This document shows, piece by piece, positions 35,845 to 44,916 of a stretch of 64,000 nucleotides of DNA. Numbering within the stretch: the first letter of the stretch is position 1; each line of letters opens with the position of its first letter. The stretch is taken from positions 1,364,001-1,428,000 of the forward strand of contig NZ_CP035281.1 of assembly GCF_004103735.1 (NCBI RefSeq). The letters run 5' to 3'. Source of the DNA: Aminipila luticellarii (lineage in GTDB: Bacteria; Bacillota; Clostridia; Peptostreptococcales; Anaerovoracaceae). A program made the translations under genes and the position numbers. The notes under the pieces were generated by a model. It saw nothing but the letters and a program-made list of their open reading frames with translations, was not told the DNA's origin and did no database searches.

Positions 35845-38800
35845 TTATACTACTTTTTCTTCTTGATTGCAATCTGACTTTTCCATGTTTTTATAAGCAG
35901 TAGCCATCATCAATTTAATTCTGTTAAGCTGGTTCACATCGCTGGCTCCCGGATCATAATCGATAGCAACAATATTTGCATAGGCATTATACTTTCTCAG
36001 CGCTTTCATCATTCCTTTTCCGGTCACATGGTTCGGAAGGCATCCGAAGGGCTGCAGACAAGCAATATTATTCACACCGCTGTCGATAAGCTCCAGCATT
36101 TCACCGGTAAGAAGCCATCCTTCTCCGCACTGATTTCCTAAAGAAATCAACTGCTGGGCCTTCTTTGCGGTATCCTCGATAAAGTGCGGGCTGGTGAACC
36201 GTTTACTTTCATCGAGAGCCTGCCTTGCAGGCTGTCTGACCCATTCGATGAATTTGATAGCCACCTTATTCATCACCATCGTGCTGTATCGCCCTGCTAA
36301 ATGTTTAAAATTAAACTCCTTGCTATACATTCCATATAGGAAGAAATCCATCAGATCCAAGACCACTGCTTCTCCGCCTTCATCTTCAATGATTTTTACA
36401 ATATCATTATTTGCGGTTGGGTGATATTTAACCAAAATTTCTCCCACTACACCTATTTTAGGCTTTTCAATGTCGTTGAGCGGTAGATTATCAAACTCGT
36501 GAACCATTTGTTTGATCAGATGCTTATACTGCACAACACTGCCGTTTTTCATATTTTTGCAGATGATCCGAGACCATTTTTCATAAAGCTGATCTGCTGA
36601 TCCGGGCACCTTTTCATACGGTCTGGTTGCATACAGTACACGCATTAACGTGTCTCCATACACAGCTCCTATGAGAATCCTTTTTATCATCGGTACAGTA
36701 AGCTTAAAGCCGCTATTTTTCTCCAGTCCTACCAGATTAAAGGAGATCACTGGAACTTGCTCCATTTTTAAATCAATTAAAGCTTTACGCAGCAAGGATA
36801 CATAGTTGCTGGCACGGCAGCCTCCGCCTGTCTGGGACATGAACACCGCTGTTTTATTTAAATCATACTTACCGGATTTCAATTCGGAGATAATCTGACC
36901 CAGCGTTACAATCGTCGGATAGCAGGCATCATTATTAATATATCTCAGTCCTTCATCCACCGCATGCTTATCCACCGAAGGAAGCAGTCGAACCTGATAT
37001 CCGCACTTTTCCATGGCCGGTGCAATAAATTGGAAATGGATTGGCGACATTTGAGGAACCAAAATGGTATAATCCTTCCTCATTTCCTTTGTAAAGAATT
37101 TTCGCACGAACTTACTGTCCCCGTCGGTATGTTTGACATTATTTTTATCCCGTTCTTCGATGGCTGCTTTCAGCGAGCGGATTCGTATTTTAGCCGCTCC
37201 TAAATTAGAGCCTTCATCAATTTTCAAAACCGTATACATTTTATTGCTGCTTTTCATGATCTCTTCTACCTGATCCGTCGTCACAGCATCCAGTCCGCAT
37301 CCGAAAGAATTTAATTGGATCAGTTCCATATCATCATCCTTGCTGGCCACTACTGCAGCCTTATACAGCCTTGAGTGGTATACCCACTGATCCAGCACGC
37401 GGATAGGCCGATTCAGCTTTGCCAAATGTGTCACAGAGTCCTCTGTTAATACCACCATATCAAAAGAATTGATCAATTTGTCTATTCCATGGTTTACTTC
37501 CGGATCTAAGTGGTATGGTCTGCCGGATAATATAATGCATTTCTTGTTGTTTTTCTTTGCATACCGGATTGCATTTGCTCCCTGTTTTTTTACATCATCC
37601 TTGAACCGCTTGTTTTCTATTCGGCCCTTTTTAACAGCTTTTGCCACTTCGGCATAGGAAATTCCTAAACCTTTGAGAACGCTGTAAAGTTCATTAACTA
37701 AGCTGAGGTCATTGTCATAAGGTAAAAATGGATGCGTAAACGTAACACTCTCTTCTTCAAAGAGTTCATCCATATTATTGCCTATGACCTCCGGATAGGT
37801 GGCAACGATCGGACAATTATAGTGATTCGGTGCACCTTCATCCTCATTCACCTCATAATTGATGCTCGGATAAAAAATCCATTTGATTCCCTGCTCCACT
37901 AACCACTTGATGTGACCGTGAACCATCTTTGCCGGATAGCAGGCCGTATCAGAAGAAATGGTCTCCATTCCCTGCTCATACAAAGCCTTTGAAGACGGCG
38001 GAGAAAGGATCACTCTAAAGCCCAAACTTGTGAAAAAAGCAAACCAGAATGGATAATTTTCATACATGTTAAGCACTCTCGGTATACCCACCACGCCGCG
38101 TTTTGCATATACTTCCGCAGTCGGTTCATAGGAGAAAAGCCTTTTATACTTATATTCATACATATTTGGAAGCTCATCCTGGTCCTTTTCCTTCCCTGCC
38201 CCCTTATCACACCTGTTACCGGTTACGAACTTTTCGCCGGTGTTAAATTTATTAATCGTCAGTAAGCACTGGTTTTCGCATTTTTTACATCTTGCATGAG
38301 AATTCATTACCGTAAACAGTTCCATATCCTCCGGTTTTAAAATAGAGGATTCCGTTCCTTCCACATAACGTTCCTTCGCAATCAATGCGGCTCCATACGC
38401 ACCCATGATCCCGGAGATATCCGGCCTTACGACATGTTTTCCCAAAATAAGCTCTATACTTCGAAGGATTGCGTCATTCAGGAAGGTTCCGCCCTGCACG
38501 ACGATCTTCTCCCCGGCTTCATCTGTGTTCCTAAGCTTAATTACTTTATACAGAGCATTTTTAATCACGGAGAAAGAAAGGCCTGCAGAAATATCTCCGA
38601 TGGTCGCTCCTTCCTTCTGAGACTGCTTTACCTTGGAATTCATAAAAACAGTACATCTGGTTCCTAAATCTACCGGTGCTTTTGCAAAAAGAGCCTCCCT
38701 TGCAAAGTTTTGTACATCCATATTCACAGATTTTGCATAGGTTTCGATAAACGAACCGCAGCCGGAAGAGCACGCTTCATTGAGCATGATATTATAAATG

Positions 38801-40092
38801 GCGCCGTCTCTTACCTTCATGCATTTCATATCCTGTCCGCCGATGTCCAAAATAAATTCCACCCCCGGTAAAAAGGAATCCGCCGCTTTATAATGGGCAA
38901 TGGTTTCAATTTCACCCAGATCTACTTTAAAGGCGGAACGGATCAGTCCTTCGCCGTAACCGGTAGCGGTAGCATTGGAAATCTGCACATTTTCCGGAAG
39001 CTGGCTGTACAGCTCTTTCAGCATGGCCATGGTTGCTTCCAAAGGTTTTCCTTCATTATTTCTGTAAAAGGAATACAATAGATTGTTTTCGGAGTCTATC
39101 AGAGCCGCCTTGGTCGTGGTAGATCCGGCATCAATTCCTAAAAAGACTTTCCCCTTGGCCTTTCTGATGTCCTTACGCTTGATTTTGTTTTTGTCGTGTC
39201 TCTGCTTAAATTCACTGTATTCATTGAAATCTTTGAAAAGAGGATTGGTATGCTTTGTCTCAGACAGTGCAGAAGAATCAGCATTTTTTAATGCTTGAAA
39301 AATGTCATTTATATTTTTTGCTTCATATTTTTGAGAGGTCAGTGCTGCCCCTATGGCCACAAAGTATTGTGAATCCTCAGGGAAAATAATATTTTCAGGT
39401 TCCAGCTTCAACGTTTCTATAAATCGGGTTCGCAGCTCCGACAAGAAGAAAAGCGGGCCTCCTAAAAACGCCACATGACCTTTGATCGGTCTTCCGCACG
39501 CCAGTCCGCTGATCGTCTGATTCACCACTGCCTGAAAGATAGACGCTGCTAAATCTGAAATGCTGGCACCCTCGTTGATAAGCGGCTGTATATCTGTTTT
39601 GGCAAAAACACCGCACCTGGCGGCAATCGGATAAATCAGCTTATGACTTTTAGCCGCTTCATTCAGACCCCCTGCGTCCGTGTTGAGCAGGACGGCCATC
39701 TGATCGATGAACGCACCGGTTCCGCCTGCACAGCTTCCATTCATCCGCTGTTCAACAGTAGCACCATAGAACGTGATCTTGGCGTCTTCGCCGCCCAGTT
39801 CAATCGCTACATCGGTTTCAGGAACGATAGTCTCCACGGCTTTACTGCAAGCCACCACTTCCTGTTCGAACGGAATATCTAAAAGCTGGGATAAGGCTAA
39901 CCCTCCCGAGCCTGTAATGGTCATATGTACCTGTTCATTTCCAAATTGATCGTACAATTCTTCCATCAAATGTGTAACTTTTTCGAAGATATTAGACATG
40001 TGCCGCTCGTATCTTTTAAATAATATATCATTGTTTTTATTCATGAGCACAACCTTCACTGTAGTTGAGCCAACATCAATACCTAATTTCAT
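35845..40092 (-). CDS. Giant 2-hydroxyacyl-CoA dehydratase activase/dehydratase-like fusion
   Basis: A 1415-residue protein joining two BcrA/BadF-type ATPase domains (GIDVGSTTVK near the N-terminus; GIDAGSTTTK near residue 320) with C-terminal regions related to DUF2229 and HgdB-type dehydratase subunits. Cysteines that bind the activase [4Fe-4S] cluster are visible in NGSCAGGTGAF and CSSGCGSF, and a CKKCENQC cluster lies near residue 655. Related single proteins are widespread in anaerobes, and their substrates are unknown. Separate activase/dehydratase systems carry out radical dehydration of 2-hydroxyacyl-CoA. I start it at 40092, with GAGGAGGGG upstream; the longer frame to 40167 lacks a ribosome site. 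Confidence 0.85.
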   Translation of the reverse strand: MKLGIDVGSTTVKVVLMNKNNDILFKRYERHMSNIFEKVTHLMEELYDQFGNEQVHMTITGSGGLALSQLLDIPFEQEVVACSKAVETIVPETDVAIELGGEDAKITFYGATVEQRMNGSCAGGTGAFIDQMAVLLNTDAGGLNEAAKSHKLIYPIAARCGVFAKTDIQPLINEGASISDLAASIFQAVVNQTISGLACGRPIKGHVAFLGGPLFFLSELRTRFIETLKLEPENIIFPEDSQYFVAIGAALTSQKYEAKNINDIFQALKNADSSALSETKHTNPLFKDFNEYSEFKQRHDKNKIKRKDIRKAKGKVFLGIDAGSTTTKAALIDSENNLLYSFYRNNEGKPLEATMAMLKELYSQLPENVQISNATATGYGEGLIRSAFKVDLGEIETIAHYKAADSFLPGVEFILDIGGQDMKCMKVRDGAIYNIMLNEACSSGCGSFIETYAKSVNMDVQNFAREALFAKAPVDLGTRCTVFMNSKVKQSQKEGATIGDISAGLSFSVIKNALYKVIKLRNTDEAGEKIVVQGGTFLNDAILRSIELILGKHVVRPDISGIMGAYGAALIAKERYVEGTESSILKPEDMELFTVMNSHARCKKCENQCLLTINKFNTGEKFVTGNRCDKGAGKEKDQDELPNMYEYKYKRLFSYEPTAEVYAKRGVVGIPRVLNMYENYPFWFAFFTSLGFRVILSPPSSKALYEQGMETISSDTACYPAKMVHGHIKWLVEQGIKWIFYPSINYEVNEDEGAPNHYNCPIVATYPEVIGNNMDELFEEESVTFTHPFLPYDNDLSLVNELYSVLKGLGISYAEVAKAVKKGRIENKRFKDDVKKQGANAIRYAKKNNKKCIILSGRPYHLDPEVNHGIDKLINSFDMVVLTEDSVTHLAKLNRPIRVLDQWVYHSRLYKAAVVASKDDDMELIQLNSFGCGLDAVTTDQVEEIMKSSNKMYTVLKIDEGSNLGAAKIRIRSLKAAIEERDKNNVKHTDGDSKFVRKFFTKEMRKDYTILVPQMSPIHFQFIAPAMEKCGYQVRLLPSVDKHAVDEGLRYINNDACYPTIVTLGQIISELKSGKYDLNKTAVFMSQTGGGCRASNYVSLLRKALIDLKMEQVPVISFNLVGLEKNSGFKLTVPMIKRILIGAVYGDTLMRVLYATRPYEKVPGSADQLYEKWSRIICKNMKNGSVVQYKHLIKQMVHEFDNLPLNDIEKPKIGVVGEILVKYHPTANNDIVKIIEDEGGEAVVLDLMDFFLYGMYSKEFNFKHLAGRYSTMVMNKVAIKFIEWVRQPARQALDESKRFTSPHFIEDTAKKAQQLISLGNQCGEGWLLTGEMLELIDSGVNNIACLQPFGCLPNHVTGKGMMKALRKYNAYANIVAIDYDPGASDVNQLNRIKLMMATAYKNMEKSDCNQEEKVV

Positions 40093-40220
40093 ATAAGCAA
40101 TCCCCTCCTCAGGTATTTGTTTATTCTTTATAGTAAATATACCACACATTCCATTCCATAAACACAAACAAATTTTATAAAATTATACTGAAATCTGGTA
40201 AGTTACCTCCCATCCCCATT

Positions 40221-41582
40221 CTACTTTTCATCTTCACGCCCTAAGAAGGCAATTTCATTTTTGTATAATTTTTTAACAAATATTACAGAATATAGCAGTC
40301 CTAATATCTCTGCCAATGGCCATGCCCACCAAACCAGAGTCAGACCTCCCATTTTCAATAGCAGCCATGCAAGCGGCACAATTCCAATCAACTGCCGGAT
40401 CAAAGCCTGCCACATGCTCAGCATTCCATGCCCTGTAGCCTGAAATATGGTGGAGGTCAAAATGCCAAAGGCGGCCGGTATAAAACATAAACAAATGGTG
40501 CGAAGTGCCGGTACACCTATTTCTAACATATTCTCCGATGCGTCAAACATCCCTAAAAGCTGCTTCGGGAACGTCAAAAATAGAATAGTTCCCAACGTCA
40601 TGATGATAGCTGCAACCGCAATACCGAATTTGTAGGCCTGCATAAGCCTTTCCTTGTTGCGCGCTCCATAATTGTACCCCATGATGGGCAGAGCCCCCTG
40701 GTTCAATCCAAAGACCGGCATAAAAATGAAGGACTGCAATCTGAAATAGGTTCCGAGTACAGCAACAGCGGTTCCGGAAAAGGCTAAAAGCCCGTTGATG
40801 AAGAAAAGCATCACAGAACCGATGGACTGCATGAGCATGGCCGGAAAGCCTACATTATATATGTCCTTAACGGTACTCCAATCGAATTTAAAGCCTTTTA
40901 GCTTAACGGTAACCTGGTGCTTACGGCCAAATAACAGCGTCAATCCCAGACACATGGATATAAATTGTCCGATAGTAGTCGCAATCGCCGCACCGACTAC
41001 GCCCATTCTGGGGAACCCACAGGCTCCCAATATCAGAAATGGATCCAGTGCGATATTGATGATGGCTCCGGACAGACTGCATAGCATAGGCAGCAGCATA
41101 CTTCCCGTCGCCTGCAATACCTTTTCTGTGTTTACCTCTACAAATACAAACAGGGAAAACGCCATGGTAATCATCAGAAATATCGAACCATTTTCTACGA
41201 TATACGCAGAATCCGAATAAGCCGATACATATTTTCTTGCCAAAAGCAGTCCCAATACGGCGAAGACCGCCCAGTTTATAAAGGCAATCCGAAAACCATG
41301 ACTGGCGGCCTGATCCGCTTCTTCAAACCGTTTTGCACCCAATCTTCTCGCAATCAGAGAATTCACCCCTACCCCGGTACCTACCGCTACGGAAATAAGC
41401 AGCATCTGTATGGGATATACCAGTGTAACGGCTGTCAGAGATTCCTCGCTTATTCTGGACACAAAAATACTGTCTATTACATTATATAATGCCTGAATCA
41501 TCATGGAAAACATGGCGGGCCATGCCATACCCATCATCAGCTTTCCAATTGGCATCGTGCCCATTTTATTTTCTTCTGTCAT
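40221..41582 (-). CDS. MATE family multidrug/cation exporter
   Basis: A 453-residue, roughly 12-helix MATE transporter that exports organic cations or drugs in exchange for Na+ or H+. The N-terminal segment MGMAWPAMFSMMIQALYNVIDSIFVSRI is characteristic, as is the repeat-half segment GLNQGALPIMGYNYGA. The ATG at 41582 has GAGGGG 7 nt upstream, so I prefer it to the ATG at 41597. Its promoter (41692-41721) and a 26-bp palindrome in the leader suggest control by a repressor that is not encoded next to it. Confidence 0.92.
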   Translation of the reverse strand: MTEENKMGTMPIGKLMMGMAWPAMFSMMIQALYNVIDSIFVSRISEESLTAVTLVYPIQMLLISVAVGTGVGVNSLIARRLGAKRFEEADQAASHGFRIAFINWAVFAVLGLLLARKYVSAYSDSAYIVENGSIFLMITMAFSLFVFVEVNTEKVLQATGSMLLPMLCSLSGAIINIALDPFLILGACGFPRMGVVGAAIATTIGQFISMCLGLTLLFGRKHQVTVKLKGFKFDWSTVKDIYNVGFPAMLMQSIGSVMLFFINGLLAFSGTAVAVLGTYFRLQSFIFMPVFGLNQGALPIMGYNYGARNKERLMQAYKFGIAVAAIIMTLGTILFLTFPKQLLGMFDASENMLEIGVPALRTICLCFIPAAFGILTSTIFQATGHGMLSMWQALIRQLIGIVPLAWLLLKMGGLTLVWWAWPLAEILGLLYSVIFVKKLYKNEIAFLGREDEK

Positions 41583-41644
41583 AAATCTACCCCTCATCCT
41601 TTTCTTTTTTTGTAGTCAAAATTATTTTCAGTGCAATATGAACG

Positions 41645-41670
41645 ATAGGGAACGATATATCGTTCCCTAT
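41645..41670. repeat. Perfect 26-bp palindrome in the MATE leader
   Basis: The 13-bp half-site ATAGGGAACGATA is followed by its exact complement, giving a 26-bp palindrome. The word GAACGATA occurs at 41640-41647 and again at 41650-41657, ten bp (one helical turn) apart. It lies about 20-40 bp downstream of the predicted transcription start of the MATE gene, a common place for a repressor operator. On the plus strand it is followed by TTTTT, so a terminator role cannot be ruled out. Confidence 0.75.
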
Positions 41671-41691
41671 TTTTATCAGCTTAGTTATTCT

Positions 41692-41721
41692 ATCTTATCT
41701 CATACACCGAATTTTTGTCAA
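41692..41721 (-). promoter_or_regulatory. Promoter of the MATE gene
   Basis: On the minus strand a perfect TTGACA (41716-41721) is followed by 18 bp and TAAGAT (41692-41697). The start point would fall near 41685, giving a leader of about 100 nt that carries the palindrome at 41645-41670. Confidence 0.7.
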
Positions 41722-41767
41722 GTTTTTCTAAAAATCGTCATCGGATTTTTATACGTTCTATGCCAAT

Positions 41768-41793
41768 AAAAAAGACCCTTTTTCATAGAGTCT
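41768..41793 (-). terminator. Terminator of RNase P RNA
   Basis: AGACTC (minus strand, 41788-41793) pairs with GGGTCT (41773-41778), with a loop of about 9 nt, followed by TTTTTT. It starts about 11 bp after the 3' end of the RNase P RNA. Confidence 0.85.
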
Positions 41794-41803
41794 ATAAAAT
41801 ATA

Positions 41804-42149
41804 TTTTGGGCAAGTCTGTAAGCCGGGTTCTGTATTAGACAATCATCTATCTAGGCGCATCATTGCTAATGCGCTCAAGCGACCTACCTACCGGGCAGCG
41901 ACGGGCCGCCGCTTTTTATGCCCTATTTGGTCTTGCTCCGGGTGGGGTTTACACGGCCGCTGTGTCTCCACAGCGCCGGTGAGCTCTTACCTCACCATTT
42001 CAACCTTACCACAGCCAAACTGTTTCGGCGGAATGTTTCTGTTGCACTTTCCCTATAGTTACCTACGCCAGACGTTATCTGGCACCCTTGCCCTGCGGAG
42101 CCCGGACTTTCCTCGTGCAGCTGCACGCGACTGTCTGACTTACCCAAAA
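41804..42149 (-). ncRNA. rnpB: RNase P RNA, type A
   Basis: The catalytic RNA of RNase P, about 346 nt on the minus strand. The 5' and 3' ends pair (TTTTGGG(T)AAGTC with GACTTGCCCAAAA). Conserved blocks are visible in order: GAGGAAAGTCCGGGCTCC, CAGGGCAAGGGTGCC, GTAACTATAGGGAAAGTGCAACAGAAA, the P12 region GGTGAGGTAAGAGCTCACC, GGTAGGTAGGTCGC and GATGATT...ACAGAACCCGGCTTA. The layout fits the ancestral (type A) form rather than the Bacillus type B form. The exact ends are estimates. Confidence 0.96.
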
Positions 42150-42160
42150 CATGCTCTAGT

Positions 42161-42188
42161 ATTATACCATATGTTTATAAAAAGTCAA
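42161..42188 (-). promoter_or_regulatory. Promoter of rnpB inside the end of the Nif3-like gene
   Basis: TTGACT (minus strand, 42183-42188), a 16-bp spacer ending in TGG, and TATAAT (42161-42166) form a strong promoter with an extended -10 element. Its -35 box lies in the last codons of the Nif3-like gene (stop at 42175). The predicted start is about 7 nt before the RNase P RNA 5' end. Confidence 0.85.
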
Positions 42189-42966
42189 ACGGATTTATAT
42201 TGACTTGAGATTCAAAAATTTCAGCCTGACCCTTTAACAGCTCTTTCAGCTGTTCCGCCATATTCCTTACAAATATTTTTTCGGTTCCGTAATGCCCCGC
42301 ATCTATCACGTTCATTCCGGTCTCTTTTGCTCTCATCGCGTCATGGTATTTCACATCCCCTGTTATAAAGAGCTCGCATCCGGTTCGCGACGCGATATCC
42401 AGCATCTCGGCTCCGGCACCGGTACAAAGTCCGATCCTGCTGATTTCTTGATCCGGCTCGCCGACGACCTGAAGCTCCTTTGGGCTTAAATTCAACCGGC
42501 ATTCCACTTCCTTTACCAGCTCCTTCAAAGGCTTTTTCTCTGAAACATCCCCGAACAATCCAATAAATTCTTTACCGAACGGTTCAAAGGAGTTTAAGTT
42601 CTCCAAACCCAGCAGCTTTGCCAGATAAAAATTGTTACCCCGGTCAGCCTTATCAAAATTCGTATGGGCAGAATAAACAGAAATTCCATTTTTTATAAGC
42701 TCTACCGTATAGTTTCCGATAATATTTTTATAGTCAATTCTCTTTAAGGGAGAAAAATAAAGGGGATGATGTGTAACGATCAGATCTGCGCCAAGAGTAA
42801 CCGCCTCTTGTACGACCTCCTTAGTAATTTCAAGGGATACGAGGATTTTCTTCACCTCATCTTGAGCAAGATCGATCTGCATCCCGGAGTTATCCCAGGG
42901 CTCCGCCAATTCTGCCGGTGCTATTTTTTTCAGTGCATGGATCAGTTCCAATTTTGAAATAGCCAT
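42175..42966 (-). CDS. Nif3-like dinuclear metal-centre protein (DUF34)
   Basis: A 263-residue NIF3/YbgI/YqfO family protein with a dinuclear metal site; the family is suggested to act as GTP cyclohydrolase 1 type 2 or a metal-related hydrolase, but the role is unsettled. The ligand motif THHPLYF and the C-terminal DAGHYGTEK are present, with EPWDNSGMQ near the N-terminus. It lacks the PII-like insertion of the 370-residue Bacillus form. The ATG at 42966 follows the trmK stop at 42968 by one base, so the two are coupled; the pair trmK-nif3 is conserved next to sigA in Bacillus. Confidence 0.9.
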   Translation of the reverse strand: MAISKLELIHALKKIAPAELAEPWDNSGMQIDLAQDEVKKILVSLEITKEVVQEAVTLGADLIVTHHPLYFSPLKRIDYKNIIGNYTVELIKNGISVYSAHTNFDKADRGNNFYLAKLLGLENLNSFEPFGKEFIGLFGDVSEKKPLKELVKEVECRLNLSPKELQVVGEPDQEISRIGLCTGAGAEMLDIASRTGCELFITGDVKYHDAMRAKETGMNVIDAGHYGTEKIFVRNMAEQLKELLKGQAEIFESQVNINPFDFL

Positions 42967-42967
42967 A

Positions 42968-43732
42968 TTATTCACCTCTTTCCGTTCTATTTTTTAAAAG
43001 CTGTTGTAAATATCCAATTCGGGACTCTGTGTGGTGAATTTCTTCCTCATCCAAACAGACCGCTTTCTTTTTATTTTCAAGTATCTTCTGTTCATTTTTC
43101 AACTTTTGTTCCACAAATTCGAAAGCAATAGCTCCATTACCTATAAGTATTGATTCCGGAACTTCATATTTTATGTCTTCTGACGGATTCTGCTCTTCCT
43201 CTTCTTCCTGTGATACCTCTATAAGCGAAGAATCCGCAATCCTAGCTTCGGTCAATATAATTTCACAGAGGAACTTCCCCTCTCTGACAATTTTCTCCTT
43301 TTTTATAATAAATCCGTTATGCTCCAGCCACCATCGGAGCTTTCCCTGTCCGGTTCTGGGCTGCAAAATAAATCGTTTCATACTGCCCGTTTTTTTTAGG
43401 TCTTTTCCCAATATTTCTGTCATCAATATGCCGCCCATACCGGCGATAACAACGGTGTCCGCTTCTCCGTCTGCTAGAACCTCTATGCCGTTTCCGAGCC
43501 TGAAATCAAAATGTTCTCTGAGAATTTCCTTGCCATACCCTTGCTTTTCCACATTATCAATTGCTTTTTGGAGAGATCCGGAGCTTATATCCGCCAGAAT
43601 CAGTTTCGGGCTTTTTTTGCTTTCCCATAGATAAATAGGCAAAAAACCGTGGTCGGTACCAATATCAGCCACGGTTTGTCCATTTTCTATAAGGTCGGCA
43701 ATCATCTGTAATCTGTCTGATAGTTTCATCAT
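42968..43732 (-). CDS. trmK: tRNA (adenine-22 N1)-methyltransferase
   Basis: A 254-residue class I SAM methyltransferase of the TrmK family, which makes m1A22 in tRNA, especially Ser and Tyr tRNAs. The SAM motif is VADIGTDHGFLPIYL, and TVVIAGMGGILM carries the family GMGG. A C-terminal helical coiled-coil region, rich in Glu/Lys, follows. It lies directly after rpoD and before the Nif3-like gene, the same order as in Bacillus. A weak GATG-preceded start (MMK) leaves the start uncertain by one codon. Confidence 0.93.
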   Translation of the reverse strand: MMKLSDRLQMIADLIENGQTVADIGTDHGFLPIYLWESKKSPKLILADISSGSLQKAIDNVEKQGYGKEILREHFDFRLGNGIEVLADGEADTVVIAGMGGILMTEILGKDLKKTGSMKRFILQPRTGQGKLRWWLEHNGFIIKKEKIVREGKFLCEIILTEARIADSSLIEVSQEEEEEQNPSEDIKYEVPESILIGNGAIAFEFVEQKLKNEQKILENKKKAVCLDEEEIHHTESRIGYLQQLLKNRTERGE

Positions 43733-43767
43733 CTGTTACCTCTATTTGCCTTTTCTTTGATTTAATT

Positions 43768-44892
43768 TTATTCTAAATAATCCTTAAGCTTTTTACTCCT
43801 GGAAGGGTGTCTGAGCTTTCTCAGCGCTTTTGCTTCAATTTGTCTGATTCGTTCTCTTGTTACATCAAATCGTTTTCCTACTTCCTCAAGGGTCCTTGCT
43901 CTGCCATCCTCCAGCCCGAATCGCAGCTTTAAGACCTTCTGCTCTCTTTCGGTCAAGGTATCCAGTACTTCCACCAGTTGTTCTTTCAGCATGGAAAAAG
44001 CCGCAGCCTCAGCAGGCGCAGGAACATCTTCGTCCGGAATGAAATCTCCCAGATGACTGTCCTCTTCCTCTCCAATAGGCGTTTCAAGGGAAACCGGCTC
44101 CTGAGCGATCTTCAAGATCTCCCGAACCTTTTCCTCGGAAATATCCATTTCTTTGGCGATTTCCTCCGGAGAAGGCTCTCTGCCATATTCCTGAAGCAGC
44201 TGCCTGGATATACGGATCAACTTATTGATTGTCTCCACCATGTGAACCGGTATACGGATTGTCCTTGCCTGATCGGCAATGGATCTGGTAATGGCCTGTC
44301 TGATCCACCATGTGGCATAGGTACTGAATTTATATCCTTTTCTCCAGTCAAATTTATCTACTGCTTTGATCAGACCCAGATTTCCCTCCTGAATCAGATC
44401 CAGAAACAGCATACCCCTTCCCACGTAACGTTTTGCGATGCTTACAACAAGCCTTAGATTTGCTTCGCAGAGCCTTTTCTTGGCTTCCTCATCGCCCATT
44501 TCCATTCTCTTGGCAAGCTCTATTTCTTCATCCGCTGAAAGCAGAGGTACTTTTCCGATTTCTTTCAGGTACATTCTTACGGGGTCATCTACCGCAATGC
44601 CCTTGGGCAGCGTCGCTTCTAAATCGATTTCATTGGAATCATCAGACGTTGAAATGATATCCACATCCACATCATCATTTTCATCCTGTTCTATAGAAAG
44701 AAGTTCAAAGTCATCCGGATCCACCTCCGATACAATTTCTATTCCCATAGCGGTCAGTGAATCATAAATTTCATCCATCTGATCCTTATTTAAGTCTACA
44801 CCTTCCAAATAATCAGCTACTTCTCTAAAGGATATGGATCCTTTAGCTTTTGCTTTCTCCGCGAGATCCTGAACATAGTCCCTTTTTTCCAT
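43768..44892 (-). CDS. rpoD: Primary sigma factor SigA/RpoD
   Basis: The housekeeping sigma factor, 374 aa. Region 1.1-like N-terminus, region 1.2 ([17 protein letters not shown]), region 2 with [21 protein letters not shown] and [15 protein letters not shown] (2.4), region 3, and region 4.2 with [27 protein letters not shown] are all present. The start at 44892 is set by AGGAAGG 7 nt upstream; the frame opens at 44916 inside the dnaG end. It directly follows dnaG, giving the classic dnaG-sigA operon. Confidence 0.97.
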   Translation of the reverse strand: MEKRDYVQDLAEKAKAKGSISFREVADYLEGVDLNKDQMDEIYDSLTAMGIEIVSEVDPDDFELLSIEQDENDDVDVDIISTSDDSNEIDLEATLPKGIAVDDPVRMYLKEIGKVPLLSADEEIELAKRMEMGDEEAKKRLCEANLRLVVSIAKRYVGRGMLFLDLIQEGNLGLIKAVDKFDWRKGYKFSTYATWWIRQAITRSIADQARTIRIPVHMVETINKLIRISRQLLQEYGREPSPEEIAKEMDISEEKVREILKIAQEPVSLETPIGEEEDSHLGDFIPDEDVPAPAEAAAFSMLKEQLVEVLDTLTEREQKVLKLRFGLEDGRARTLEEVGKRFDVTRERIRQIEAKALRKLRHPSRSKKLKDYLE

Positions 44893-44916
44893 AGCGTTTC
44901 CTTCCTCAAAGCTCAT

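Noticed and set aside
41715-42203. 162-codon plus-strand frame across the RNase P RNA
   Set aside because: The region is plainly the structured RNase P RNA on the other strand.
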